NCBI GenBank assembly: GCA_947471745.1
Contig: CANJKZ010000513.1
Span: 310,001 to 374,000, forward strand
Source: Closterium sp. Naga37s-1
Taxonomy: Eukaryota > Streptophyta > Zygnematophyceae > Desmidiales > Closteriaceae
Length of the DNA stretch: 64,000 nucleotides
Direction of reading: 5' to 3'
Both the position numbers and the translations under genes were made by a program. The notes under the pieces were generated by a model. It did not search any database. It saw only the letters and a list, made by a program, of their open reading frames with translations, and was not told where the DNA came from. Each line of letters opens with the position of its first letter. Position 1 is the stretch's first letter. Positions 53,339-64,000 of the stretch are shown here, one piece after another.

Positions 53339-54881
53339 TGTCAGAATGTTATATTTGTCTAGCCTGCAGTGGGGTACTCAATAGTGAGTGTAGCCCAATC
53401 TAGGGTTTGCTATATATACTCAACTGCTTGCTAGTGCAATCCCTCTTTCTCGTTTCTAACTTTCAACTGCTGTTTTCAACATGGAATCAGAGCAGGTCGA
53501 CCCTCCTGGGTCGATCCTGTTGATGGGCCCACCAAGACTTCCGCTGTCATCACTGCCTATCGCGCGCCTCGGGCACGCGCTGCCTTTCTGCTTGCCGCGC
53601 GCCCGTGGCGCACGGCAATTTTTCTTCCCGCCGCGCGCCTGCCCGTTGCGCCGCCCTGGGGGCAGCGCGGCGCCCTATACTGCCCGTCGTGTGCCCCGTG
53701 GCGCGCGACGGTGCCCTGCCTGTCGCGCGCCCCGGGGCGCACGGCGGTTTCGTCGCCCCGGGGGGCTCGTGCGCGGCCCCCTCGTCGCCCGTCTTGGTGC
53801 CATCGGGGGCCCGCGCGCCCCCCCCTTCCGTCGCCCGGCGTGGCGCCCTTGGGGGCCCGCGCGTGACCCCTTCCCGTCACGGCGCCCTGGGGGGCCGCGC
53901 GTCGGCCCCTCCCGTCTTCGTCGCGGCCCTGCCCGGCCCTGCCGTCCTGTCCCGGCCCTGCTTTGCCCGGCCCTGCCGTCCTGCCCCGGCCCTGTCCCGG
54001 CCCTGCCCTGCCCGGCCCTGCCCCCGTCTTCGTCGCGGCCCTGCCCTTCTGCCGCCCCGTTGCGGCCCTGCCCTGCTGCCGCCCCTGCTGCGGCCCTACC
54101 CTGTGTTGGGGTTTGGGGGTGGCGAGTATGGGGGTGAAGGATGTGTGCGGTCTCCCCTGCTCCTCCTCCTCCTCCGTCTCCCACTGCTGCAGCTGCCGCT
54201 GAGGGGGGTGGGTGTGTGGGAGACGATGGAGTGGCAGTAGGGGGGTGTGTCGTGTGGGAGTGAAACTAGGGGTGCAGCGGGGGGTGTGTGAAAGGGGGGT
54301 GCGACAGTGGGGGAGGTTGAAGGGAAGTAGCCGTCGTGTTGCCAGCAGTGCCAGTAGTCCGGAGGTGCGCTTCCGGTAGCCCAGTGATGCTACTGCGCCA
54401 GTCGCCCGTGGGTCCGTTGCTCCTGCCGCTCGTCTTAGCCGCGGAGCCAGTTACTCCTGTAGTCCGGAGGTGCGCCTCCGGTAGCCATAGTGCGCGCCGC
54501 TCCTGTTGCCCGTGTGTCTGCAGCTTCAGCCGTTGCCTCCTCTCTCCTTTCCTATCAGTCCAGCCTCCTCCTCCTCACTTGCCCTCTGTGATAGCCTCTA
54601 GCTTTACTTATTGCTGTGAACTATAAACTGTTGCTTCTTGTACTTGTGCTCAGAATGTGTGGTGACTTTGTGATCCACCCTGAGCTTGTTTTGCTTTGCT
54701 TGCTGTGTTGATTACACCCCACTTTGGCTATGGGGGTGTGTCAGAATGTTATATTTGTCTAGCCTGCAGTGGGGTACTCAATAGTGAGTGTAGCCCAATC
54801 TAGGGTTTGCTATATGTACTCAACTGCTTGCTAGTGCAATCCCTCTTTCTCGTTTCTAACTTTCAACTGCTGTTTTCAACA
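53339..54881 (+). mobile_element. Element G: short non-autonomous LTR retroelement
   Basis: The 143-bp LTRs at 53339-53481 and 54739-54881 differ at one base that I can see. A perfect target duplication GCCAT lies at 53334-53338 and 54882-54886. The primer-binding site TGGAATCAGAGC follows the first LTR. The 1.26-kb interior is GC-rich and codes for no gag-pol domain. Its last part (about 54640-54738) matches the 3' UTR and G-rich tract of elements A and E. It interrupts element F gag. Confidence 0.9.
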
Positions 54882-54886
54882 GCCAT

Positions 54887-55578
54887 ATCCAGCACATGGG
54901 ACACAGTACGACAAGCAGCAGTACACGTATCAGTCGCTGATGGCGTACACGATACTTCTTCGAAATTTAATGCCAAACGAGCAGCAGAAAATTCGGTCTT
55001 ATGGAGGATACGGCAACTCCACCGAACTGGCGTACGACCACCTGAAGAGTCTATATCAAGCAACAGACAGTGTTAATCAAACTCGTCTAATGGCACAGCT
55101 GACAACTGTGGAAATGAAACCCGGCGAAAAAGGGATGGCGTATATCAGCCGTTGTCGCGGAATGCGCGACAGACTCCTTCGATGCGGAGGAGCAATATCC
55201 GAAGAAGCCTTCGTAATAGTCATCATCGCCGGCCTCGGTCCTCATTGGCGCTCCACTCGAGCACTCCTTCGAGCTCACGGGAAAATGTCAGAAGCAGCAC
55301 TCTGCGCCGAAATTCACGCTGAACAGCAGGATATGGATCTGCACGAGGAAAGACACAAGAAGAAAGCATCAGCACCAGAATTCGCGTTTCACACGCAGCG
55401 ACGCTACAACAACAACAACAATCGACAAAACAACCGTCAGACTCAACAATACGTCCCACCGTTTTGTCACCTCTGCAAGACGTCTGGACATCCTCGCACA
55501 CACTGCCCAAATCAGCAGCAGTCGACGACACTGCAACGTCAACTTCGTCCTTCAAGCAGCCAAGTAGCTTCTACGCAG
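54887..55578 (+). pseudogene. Element F gag, second part, with zinc knuckle
   Basis: Coding resumes after element G (YQSLMAYTILLRNLMPNEQQ). It has the UBN2-like gag fold pattern (LKSLYQATDSVNQTRLMAQL, GLGPHWRST) and a canonical CX2CX4HX4C knuckle (CHLCKTSGHPRTHC). The frame is open to the element H insertion. Confidence 0.8.
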
Positions 55579-55583
55579 GCACA

Positions 55584-57035
55584 TGTTGGAATGTGAACGA
55601 ATGAATGAAACAGAAAAAGAGGAAAGAGGGGATTCACTAGCAAGCAGTTGAGTACATATAGCAAACCCTAAATTGGGTTGTACTCACTATTGAGTACCCC
55701 ACTGCAGGCTAGACAAACATAACATTCTGACACACCCCCATAGTCAAAGTGGGGTATGATCAGCACAACAAGCATCAGTTTATAGTTCACAAATAGAAGC
55801 AAAGCTAGAGGCAGTCATAGACGGTAAGTGAGGAGGAGGAGGGACTGTGAGAGGAGAGGAGATAGGAGGCGACGGGTGAAGCCGCAGATACACGGGCAAC
55901 AGGAGCGGCGCGCACTGTGGCTACCGGAGATTGTAGCCTCCGGACTACTGGAGTAACTGGCTCCGCGGCTAACTCTGAGCGGCAGGAGCAACGGACCCAC
56001 GGGCGACTGGCGCAGCAGGCTCGCTGGGCTACCGGAGATTGTAGCCTCCGGACTACTGGCGCTGCTGGCGACATGAAGGCTGCCTCCGCCCAACCTCCCC
56101 CTAACTGTCCCACCCCCCTTTCACACACCCCCTGCTGCACCTCTAGCACTGCTCACATGCCACCCCCTTAGTACCACTCCGACGGCTCCCACACATCCAC
56201 CCCCCTCAGCGGCAGCTGCAGCAGTGGGAGACGGAGGAGGAGGAGGAGCAGGGGGGGCCGCACACACCCGTCACCCCCACACTCGCCACCCCCAAAACCC
56301 AACTCAGGGCAGGGCCGCAACGGGGGCGGCAGCAGGGCAGGGCCGCGACAGGGCGGCTGCAGGGCAGGGCCGCAACGAAGGACGGGAGGGGCCGACGCGC
56401 GGCCCCCCAGGTCGCCTCGACGGGCGACGGAGGGGGCGACGCGCGGCCCCCCAGGGCGCCGCGACGGGCGACGGGGGGGGGGGGGGGGGGGGGGGCGACG
56501 CGCGGCCCCCAGGGCGCCGCGACGGGCGACGGGGGGGGGGGGGGGGCGGGGGGGGGGGGGGGGACGCATGGCCCCCCAGGGCGCCGCGACGGGCTACGGG
56601 GGGGGGCGACGCGCGGGTCCCCGGGGGCGCTTCGACGGGCGACGGGGGGCGACGCGCAGGTCCCCGGGGGCGCTGCGACAGAGCAGCACGCCACCCGGGC
56701 AGGGCAGAAAACCACCGCGCGCCCCGAGTGCGCGGCGGGAAGAAAAATTGCTGCGCGCCATGAGCGCGCGGCAGGCAGGAAAATAGCGCGCGTCCGAGGC
56801 GCGCGATAGGCAGGACAGCAGCAGCGGAAGCTAACGGTGGGCCCATGCACAGGATCGACCCGTGAGGGTCGACCTGCTCTGATTCCATGTTAGAATGTGA
56901 ACGAATGAATGAAACAGAAAAAGAGGAAAGAGGGGTTTCACCAGCAAGCAGTTGAGTACATATAGCAAACCCTAAATTGGGCTGTACTCACTATTGAGTA
57001 CCCCACTGCAGGCTGACAAACATAACATTCTGACA
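55584..57035 (-). mobile_element. Element H: second copy of the non-autonomous LTR element, opposite strand
   Basis: The LTRs of about 149 bp lie at 55584-55732 and 56888-57035. The target duplication GCACA lies at 55579-55583 and 57036-57040. The minus-strand primer-binding site TGGAATCAGAGCAGG is at 56873-56887. It is the same family as element G (TGTCAGAATGTTAT start), with a GC-rich interior that includes long G runs near 56470-56570. It has no coding domains. Confidence 0.9.
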
Positions 57036-57040
57036 GCACA

Positions 57041-58510
57041 TCCCACCAATCAAGCGCAGTCTTCAACATCTTCAACGACAAAACCTGCACAAGGAACAAG
57101 AAACATCATAAGCTGTATGACAAGAACGACAGACTCCTGCATCACCGGATCACCATCGTTCTACTCACCAGACGAACAACTCGACGAGCGCACTCCTCGC
57201 CGCGAATCACTGGAGCCCAACCCAACATATGCAGCCATCGCCCAGAGCGAGCTGTCCGGAAAAGACACTTGGTTTTTGGACAGTTGCTGCGGACAGCACA
57301 TGTGCTCCTCGGGTCGCTTCGTTCAACAGGAACACCAACTTCAGCGCGAAGTTGTAATCACCGTCGCCAACAACCAGAACCTGCACACACGACGACAAGG
57401 GATAGTGCAACTTCAGTCTCGAGAAACTAACGTCATTTTACAAATGTCTAAGGTTTTGATTGCAGAAGGACTCGGCTACAACCTACTTAGCGCCAGTCAA
57501 CTGATGGCGAAGGGCATCCATCTCGAAGCAGACAGCACCACTCAGGAATTCAGACTATTCCATGGAAAGGGCGGACTCTATATCGGCAAGGCGGTTTTGA
57601 AGAATAACGTCTTCGTTCTTGACTTCGTTACGGACCAAGGTACCGCCGACAGCGATGCCATCGTCAACTTCGCTTCTTGGACACATCCACCCGACCTCGA
57701 TCCCGACTTCAGTCCTGGAGGATTTTTGTATTCACATACCATACCTAAAGCAGAAAGAACAAGAAGAGACATCATCGACAGCAACAGCAACAACATCAAC
57801 AGCAGCGGAGACAACATCGACAGCAACAGCAACACTTACGGCACCAATTGCGGGCTCTTCAATGGCACCAGTTCTCATCGACGACACTCCACCGACTCCT
57901 GCGCAGCAATTAACTCCCACTCCACGCGAAGTTCATAGAAGCCAACACCGCGGGATTTTACTCCAACTCCGACCTGTACGGGCGCTCACCCGGACACCGT
58001 GCGAGCAAATCACTGTGGCACGAAAGACTGGGACATCCAAGCAACACGACGTTAAATAACACGATCAAGGCAGCAGTACTCGACAAAGACTCCCTACTTC
58101 TACCCGACGGCAAAGAACTTCAACGAGTCCGAGGTACATGCTTTACCTGTCCCGAAGCCGACTTACCTCATCAACCGTTCGTCTCTCACCACAATCCAAG
58201 CGCTCCAGTCTACGCACCACTGGAGAAAGTATACAGCGACATCCTGTATACTCGCGAACAAGGACAAGGATCATATAACTACGTGATTACTTTCATCGAC
58301 GCTGCCACCCGTTACGTCTGGCATCTCAACCTCCCAAGTCGTGACATGGCCTTCGAAGCCTTCGTCGCCTGGCTACCTGTGGCAGAACGAGAATCGGGAG
58401 CAAAGCTGAAAAGCTTCCAGTCAGACAGAGGAGGGGAATATCAGTCACAAAGTTTCAGGCAGTACCTCGCAAAACGAGGCCTCAAGCGAAGGGCTACCAA
58501 GGAAGGGCTA
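57041..58510 (+). pseudogene. Element F protease and integrase, frameshifted and truncated
   Basis: The protease region reads WFLDSCCGQHMCSS, where copia proteases have DSGA; Asp-Ser is kept but Gly-Ala is Cys-Cys (57279-57290). After about 57930 the frame changes. Integrase then shows WHERLGHPS, CFTCPEADLPH, the first Asp (YSDILYT) and the second (SDRGGEYQS at about 58419-58445). The Glu of the D-D-E triad falls beyond the break at 58510. Confidence 0.8.
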
Positions 58511-60723
58511 TATCACATCAGCCATGTTGGCCTGAGAGGCCACGTAAGCAAGACGAAGCTGGCCACGCTGCTGCAACTCTCGAGCAAGGAAGTAGCGCAG
58601 AGCAATGTGCTTCGTTCTGTGCTCCAATCTGTGCTCCTGACACAAGGCCAGCATGGCCTTGTTGTCGACGTACAGAACTGGAGGAGAACGAGGCGCCTCT
58701 CCCAAGTCGGTCAGCAAGTAGGTGAGCCAGCGTAGCTCCTGTGCAGCCATGGCCCCAGCGTAGATCTCAGCCTCACAACTGGAGCTGAGAACAGAAGAAG
58801 AACGGGTACACCGCCAAGAGACAGAACCGGAGCCAAGACTGAAGGTGTAACCCTGTGACGACCGCTGCGTAGCTAAGTCGTCAACCCATGAGGCGTTAGC
58901 GTGACCAGTGAGGACAACTCGAGCCCGTCCTCCAAGCACGAGCCCCATGCCCGATGTACTGCACAAGTATCGCAACACCCTCTTCGCAGCATCCCAGTGC
59001 ACCTTTCGGTGCCTGCCGGGAGCCACGTAGCGAGCCAGAAGGCTGAGAGGGTATGCGAGGTCAGGTCGTGTGCAAGTCATCAGGTACATGAGGCAGCCCA
59101 CAAGCTCTGGATACGGGCCACTCGGCTCTACGGACTCGTCCGAAGGTGGAGCTGAGAGCGAGTGACCGGTAGGCAGAGGAGTGGACTGTGGCGAGGAGTA
59201 CGTGAAGCCGAAGCGCTGAAGGACCTGCTGCACCATGTGTGACTGAGTGAAGGTAATGGTGCGCTGTGCTCTGTCCCGGGTGATCCGCAAGCCAAGATAG
59301 CTTGTCAGTTCACCCAGGTCTGAGCACGTGTGTCTCTTCTGCAGCTCGAACTTCACGTGGGCGAGTGCCTCAGTGTCAGCAGTAGCAAAGACGAGGTCGT
59401 CTACATACACGAGAACGTAGAACGGCGGCAGAGTGGTGTCAGTGCGTAAGAACAGAGAAGGGTCAGAAGTGGAAGGAGCAAAACCAAGAGGAGCAAGAGT
59501 CGTCTTGAGTGTGTCGTGCCACTCACGAGGTGCCTGGCGGAGACCGTAGACTGGCCGCCGGAGGCTCCACTGGGTACCAGCTGGAAACGACCCAGTGAAG
59601 CCAGGTGGGCGGTGCAGCCAGATCTCCTCGTGCAGGCTGCCCTGTAGAAAGGCTGTGCTGAAGTCAAGCGAGTGGAGCTCGTAGTCACGCTGAGCAGCTA
59701 AGTGCAGCAGTACCCGAAGAGTGGTCATCTTCGGGGTAGGGGAGAAGGTCTGAAAGAAGTCAGAGAGGGGTCAGCGGTGGAAGGAGCAAAACCAAGAGAA
59801 GCAAGAGTCGTCTTGAGTGTGTCGTGCCACTCACGGGGTGCCTAGCGGAGACTGTAGACTAGCCGCCGGAGGCTCCACTGGGTACCAGCAGGAAACGACC
59901 CAGTGAAGCCTGGTGGGCGGCGCAGCCAGATCTCCTCGTGCAGGTTGCCTTGTAGGAAGGCTGTGCTGAAGTCAAGAGAGTGTAGCTCGTAGTCACGCTG
60001 AGCGGCGACGTGCAGCAGCACCTGAAGAGTGGTCATCTTTGGGGTAGGGGAGAAGGAATGGAAGAAGTCAACTCCCTGTCGCTGACTGAAGCCACATGCA
60101 ACGTAACGCGCCTTGAAGACAGGCGGAGAACCCGGTGGCCGCTTCACCCTGAAGATCCACATGCCACTGACGATGTTCGCCCCAGGCGGGGGAACCTCGT
60201 CGACGTAGGTGCCTGTGGACTTCCAGGAAGCCATCTCGGCGTCCATGGCTGCCTGCCACTGAGAGGAGTAGGGACCCTCTATCGCCTCAGCGTAAGAGCG
60301 CGGGGTCGGGATGTCTGGTGCATCCGGGTCTCCCTCAGGGGCAAGTAGCATGGACACGAGATGAGGTACAGAAGCAGCAAAGCACTCAAACTCCTCCTGT
60401 CTGTCCTCAAGAACGTCCGTGCTAAGAGCACACTCACCCCCGACGGACGGAGGACAGACAGACACAGACGCAGACTCAGTAACAAGACTAGCGGTGTAGT
60501 CTAGGCGACAGGCTGCAGCAAAGTCAACAAGCTCAGTAACAAGAGCAGACGCAGCAGTGGACTCAAACAAAGGGTCAGTGACAGCAGTGGCCAGAAAACG
60601 CGTGACAGCTGGACCAGCAGCACGTAGGGAGTCAGATGCAGGGTCCGGACCGGCAGGAAGAGAGGACGCAGGAGGAGACGGCAGAGGGACACGCTGTGGA
60701 GCAGTGGAAGGACGCAGAGTCAT
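58508..60723 (-). pseudogene. Element I RT and RNase H with an internal duplication
   Basis: Upstream frame: PEGDPDAPDIPTPRSYAEAI, WIFRVKRPPGSPP, then RT up to TADPSL at about 59760. A second copy of the stretch from [15 protein letters not shown] restarts there and continues through [10 protein letters not shown] (about 59390), RNase H ([21 protein letters not shown]) to the truncation. The repeat unit is about 305 bp and breaks the frame. Confidence 0.8.
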
Positions 60724-61781
60724 AGAGTGAGTGCTAGGAACAGGAGGAGGACGCGAACGCGAAACACGACCAGAGCAAACAGGACGGACAGTCGACGCAG
60801 GACGAGACTCAGGCTCACGACGCTCCGTAAGACCACTAGTCGGTCCAGAGTAAGGAGAAAGACCAGGCAGTGGAGAGGCTGGCTGGAACCGCGACTGGGA
60901 CTGGACACGCGGTGGACTCAGTAAAGGAGGAGGAGGAGGACCAGGAGAAGGCGGGGAGCCAAGAACCTGCTAAAGAAGCGGAACGTAGTACGGCCGCGGC
61001 CGCATAGCGCCTCCAGAAACAGCAGAGACAGAACCGGTACCCTCAGCCCCAAGGTCTCCAGTCCCAGCAGCACCTCCAGTAGCTCCAGCACCAGCACCAC
61101 CTCCAGCAGCTCCAGCACCAGCAGCATCTCCAGCAGCACCAGCACCAGCAGCACCTCCAGAAGCTCCAGCAGCACCACTAGCACCAGCAGTACCTCCAGC
61201 AGCTCCAGCACCAGCACCACCTCCAGCAGCTCCAGCACCAGCACCACCTCCAGCAGCTCCAGCACCAGCAGCACCTCCAGAAGCTCCAGCAGCACCACCA
61301 GCACCAGCAGTACCTCCAGCAGCTCCAGCACCAGCACCACCTCCAGTAGCTCCAGCACCAGCACCACCCCCAGCAGCTCCAGCACCAGCAGCACCTCCAG
61401 AAGCTCCAGCAGCACCAGCACCAGCAGCACCGCTGGAAGCTCCAGCAGCACCACCAGTACCAGCAGCACCTCCAGCAGCACCAGCACCAGCAGCACCTCC
61501 AGAAGCCCCAGCAGCACCCTGACAGCGCTGAGTACCACTCACGAAGCTGCTGTGGAGAGAGAGGCTCCCGCCGAGGGGGACACCTAGAGCACCTCCAGAC
61601 GCAGCACGCACAGGCTCAGCACCCCAAGACTCAGCACCCACAGTCCCCGCACCCGCAGGCTCAGCACCCCCAGACTCAGCACCTGAGTCGACAGCTACCT
61701 CGACCGGCTCGGCAGGGTCTACCTGGGACACACCTGAGGGGGCAGGACCCTGGGGGGGGAGGGGGTCTACCGGGGGAGTAC
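60724..61781 (-). repeat. Gly-Ala linker of element I
   Basis: A minus-strand frame of tandem GGAGCTGCTGGAGGT-like units coding GAAGAGAAGGA-type repeats (about 61060-61510) sits between integrase and RT. Elements B and E have a similar linker with other repeat units. Confidence 0.8.
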
Positions 61782-64000
61782 CTAGTGCCAGGAAGAGCGG
61801 CGGGGGGGGGGGGGGGGAGAGGCAGTGCGGTAGGGAAAGAGACGGTAGTACGACACCGACTCGTCAAACGTGACGTCCTGAGAGGACAGAACACGACGCG
61901 AGGTGGGGTGGTAGAACTGCCACCCGGGTGCGTCAGGAGGGAAGCCAAGGAAGACACAGGGAACGGCACGGGAGGACAGCTTGTCCGCTGTAGTATCGCG
62001 GACAAAAGCTCGAGATCCCCAGACGCGGAATGCGGACGCATCGCCAACCTTCCCCGTCCACCGCAGAGTAGGTGTGGTCTCCGGCAAGGAGACACGAGGC
62101 TGAAGGTTGATCTGATGCACAGCGTACTGAACCGCGAACGGCCACAGAAAATGGGGAGCAGCCGCATGGATCATGGATGTACGAGCGACGTCCATGACCA
62201 TGCCAATGCGGCGCTCAGCAATCCCATTTTGCTGCGGGGAGGCTGGAAGCGTGAACGTCTGGCGGATGCCCTCCGAACGACAGAAGGCTCTCAGGAGGTC
62301 GGAGGAAAATTCCCCGCCTCTGTCCGAGTGCAGACGCAGAACAGGAAGGTCTGAGCTGAAACTCTCACTAAGCTGGCGACGAGCACCGCGGATCCAGTCG
62401 ATCAACACCTCAGGGACCTCACCCTTGCTGCGCAAGGGGAAGACTGTGGTGTAACGCGAGTAGTCGTCAACGACCAGCAGGAAGTAGCGCTCGTGACCCT
62501 GTCCACGGACGCGGGCTGGGCCCCACACGTCCATGTGAAGAGTCTGCAGAGCGGCCTCAGTCGGAGGAAACGAGGAGGAGTGAGGAGCGGCGCGCTGCCG
62601 GCCCTCGACACAGGGAACACAGGTTGGGGCAGGCCCCGGAGGAAGGGGAGGGAGGGACCTGGGGAGTCCAGAGACAAGAGCACGGGAGGCCATACCTCGA
62701 AGACGAGGCAGGGAGGGGTGACCAAGGCGGTGGTGCCAAAGGAGAGTCTCGTGCGCCAGAGGACGACACGAGCAGGGGGCAGCCGCAGGACTAGACCTGG
62801 ACGCGGCAGCAAACACCTGACTGGACGCAGCTACTTGACCAGACGCAGGGACCGGAGGAGGCGCAGTAGTCAGTGTGTATAGACTCGACCCTGGCCGACG
62901 GGTGAACGTGGCCAGGTGGCGGCCCGTCCGAGAGCAAGTGCAGTGGGTCACACGCTGACCTCCAGGGGTGAACTGGTCAACCCACGCGTCCTGGAGGTCA
63001 GCTCCACTCACCAAGTTCGTAGAGAACGAGGGGAGGTGGAGTCCCGACAGCAAGCCCGACGGGGCCGCAGGACACGGTAGAACCGTGGAGGAGTGTGTAA
63101 GGACTGGGCCCCCGGAGGGGTCAGCAAGGGAGACCGCAACAGGCCGACTGAGCGGCGCGAGCGTGGTGCTGTCTCTAAAGAAAGAGCGCGAAGCACCAGA
63201 GTCAAGTGTGAAAGTGTGCAAGGACTCAGTAGGTGCAGTACCAGAGAGAGCAAACGCACCACCACCTGGAGCAGCAGACGCACTAGTACCTGGAGCAGCA
63301 GACGCACTAGCACCTAGAGCAGCAGCCGCAATGCCCGGGTCGGGCGGGACACTCAGGTAACAGTCACCCTCAGCACTATCAGCAATAGCATACATGGCAG
63401 CAAGGATAGCATCAAAGTCTAGATCAAAGATAGGCACATTCTGCAGAAGCAGATCATGCCAACGAGGAAGCTCAACGGCGTCAGGAAACTGGGTACGCCA
63501 AGCGTCAGTCAAGCGACCGAAGCAGCGCTGCGTGGTGTGTGGGAGCCCACACACCTCCCCACTACGAGTGCCGGTGCGAAGAACGTAAGTGCAGGGACCT
63601 GCACCCCCAGACCTCCCACGCCCAGCATACCACTCACGAAGCTGCTGAACCGACGGGGTCTCACAGGTGCGCAGCTGCTGCTGGCACTGGCTGCCACCAA
63701 AGCCTCCACGCTGCGCGGCTGCACCTCGACCAGCACCACCTCCTCTGCTACCTCCACCACCGCTGCCGCTGCCTCCACCTCCTCCGCCACCGCCGCCACG
63801 ACCTCCACCGCCGCCACTGACGCCCCCACTCCCGGTACCACCCCCACCACCACCTCCACCTCCTCCGCCGCCTCCACCTCCTTCACTGCTTCCCCCGCCG
63901 CCCCCTCCACCACCCTTGCTCCCCTTGCCCTTGCTGGTGCGGCGTCTCCCACTAGAGGCAGACGCAGCGCCGACCTCCTCTGTGCCAACGAGGTCGACAG
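61782..64000 (-). pseudogene. Element I gag, protease and integrase
   Basis: From the window end: a Gly-rich gag stretch, the knuckle-like CGLPHTTQRC, protease LDSGASRSFF, integrase finger WHHRLGHPS with CVPCVEG, and the core [22 protein letters not shown]. The frame fails at a homopolymer near 61801-61818, shortly after DESVSYYRLFPYRT. The Gly-rich part continues past 64000. Confidence 0.85.

Larger units (their letters stand above)
52290..58510 (+). mobile_element. Element F: Ty1/copia of a second lineage, with two nested insertions and a lost 3' end
   Basis: The 441-bp 5' LTR is followed by primer-binding site, gag and protease-integrase sequence. Gag is split by element G (53339-54881) and gag/pol by element H (55584-57035). 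Integrase stops at about 58510, where element I begins. RT, RNase H and the 3' LTR are absent. Codon use and AC-rich composition differ sharply from elements A-E, so it is a different lineage. Confidence 0.85.
58508..64000 (-). mobile_element. Element I: Ty1/copia copy, truncated at its 3' end and running off the window
   Basis: This minus-strand copy is close to element C and to the A/E family. Gag starts beyond the window end. The RNase H end is cut at NMADVI (normally NTADIFTKAL), so the 3' UTR and LTR are missing. It has a frameshift in the C/G run at 61801-61818 and an internal RT duplication. It is inactive. Confidence 0.85.

Noticed and set aside
1-64000. tRNA or rRNA genes
   Set aside because: No cloverleaf with A and B boxes and no rRNA-like sequence was noticed on reading; a covariance search would be needed to exclude them.

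Overview
The window is nuclear DNA of a green-lineage eukaryote. The evidence is spliced genes with GT-AG introns, a small complex I subunit of the plant type, a piece of chloroplast psaA, and many Ty1/copia LTR retrotransposons. GC-rich coding sequence and satellite-filled introns fit a streptophyte alga, but that placement is inference. All similarity calls were made by eye.

Layout: 1-1862 is the 3' end of a copia element (A) with a 129-bp LTR. 1863-3894 is a short host stretch with an unknown terminal exon, a MITE and a complete 58-aa NDUFB3-like gene. 3900-11577 is a full-length, apparently intact copia element (B) with identical LTRs and a 5-bp target duplication. 11616-13690 holds nested MITEs and a psaA fragment. 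13690-23798 holds two decayed copia copies, C (minus) and E (plus).

The central part, 26063-52117, carries two divergently transcribed host genes. DNA topoisomerase III alpha (TOP3A) is on the minus strand (38740 to 26063). An ASCC1-like gene (2H phosphodiesterase of the activating signal cointegrator complex) is on the plus strand (about 39.9 to 52.1 kb). Most recognised exon-exon joins keep phase and family motifs. TOP3A nevertheless lacks the exons for the catalytic tyrosine region, and the KH core of ASCC1 was not found. Introns hold large satellites with 11-, 18-, 28-, 43- and 94-bp units.

The most striking signal is that many exons of both genes have one to five degraded copies of their own first or last 20-110 bp, with the adjoining splice site, in the neighbouring intron. 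I call these exon-boundary echoes. Some appear to have grown into satellites. Even the start-codon end of TOP3A exon 1 is copied three times upstream. I do not recognise this as a described feature class.

52290-64000 is a retroelement nest. A copia element of another family (F) carries two insertions of one short non-autonomous LTR element in opposite orientations (G and H), each with a perfect 5-bp target duplication. F is cut off at about 58508 by copia copy I (minus), which runs off the window.
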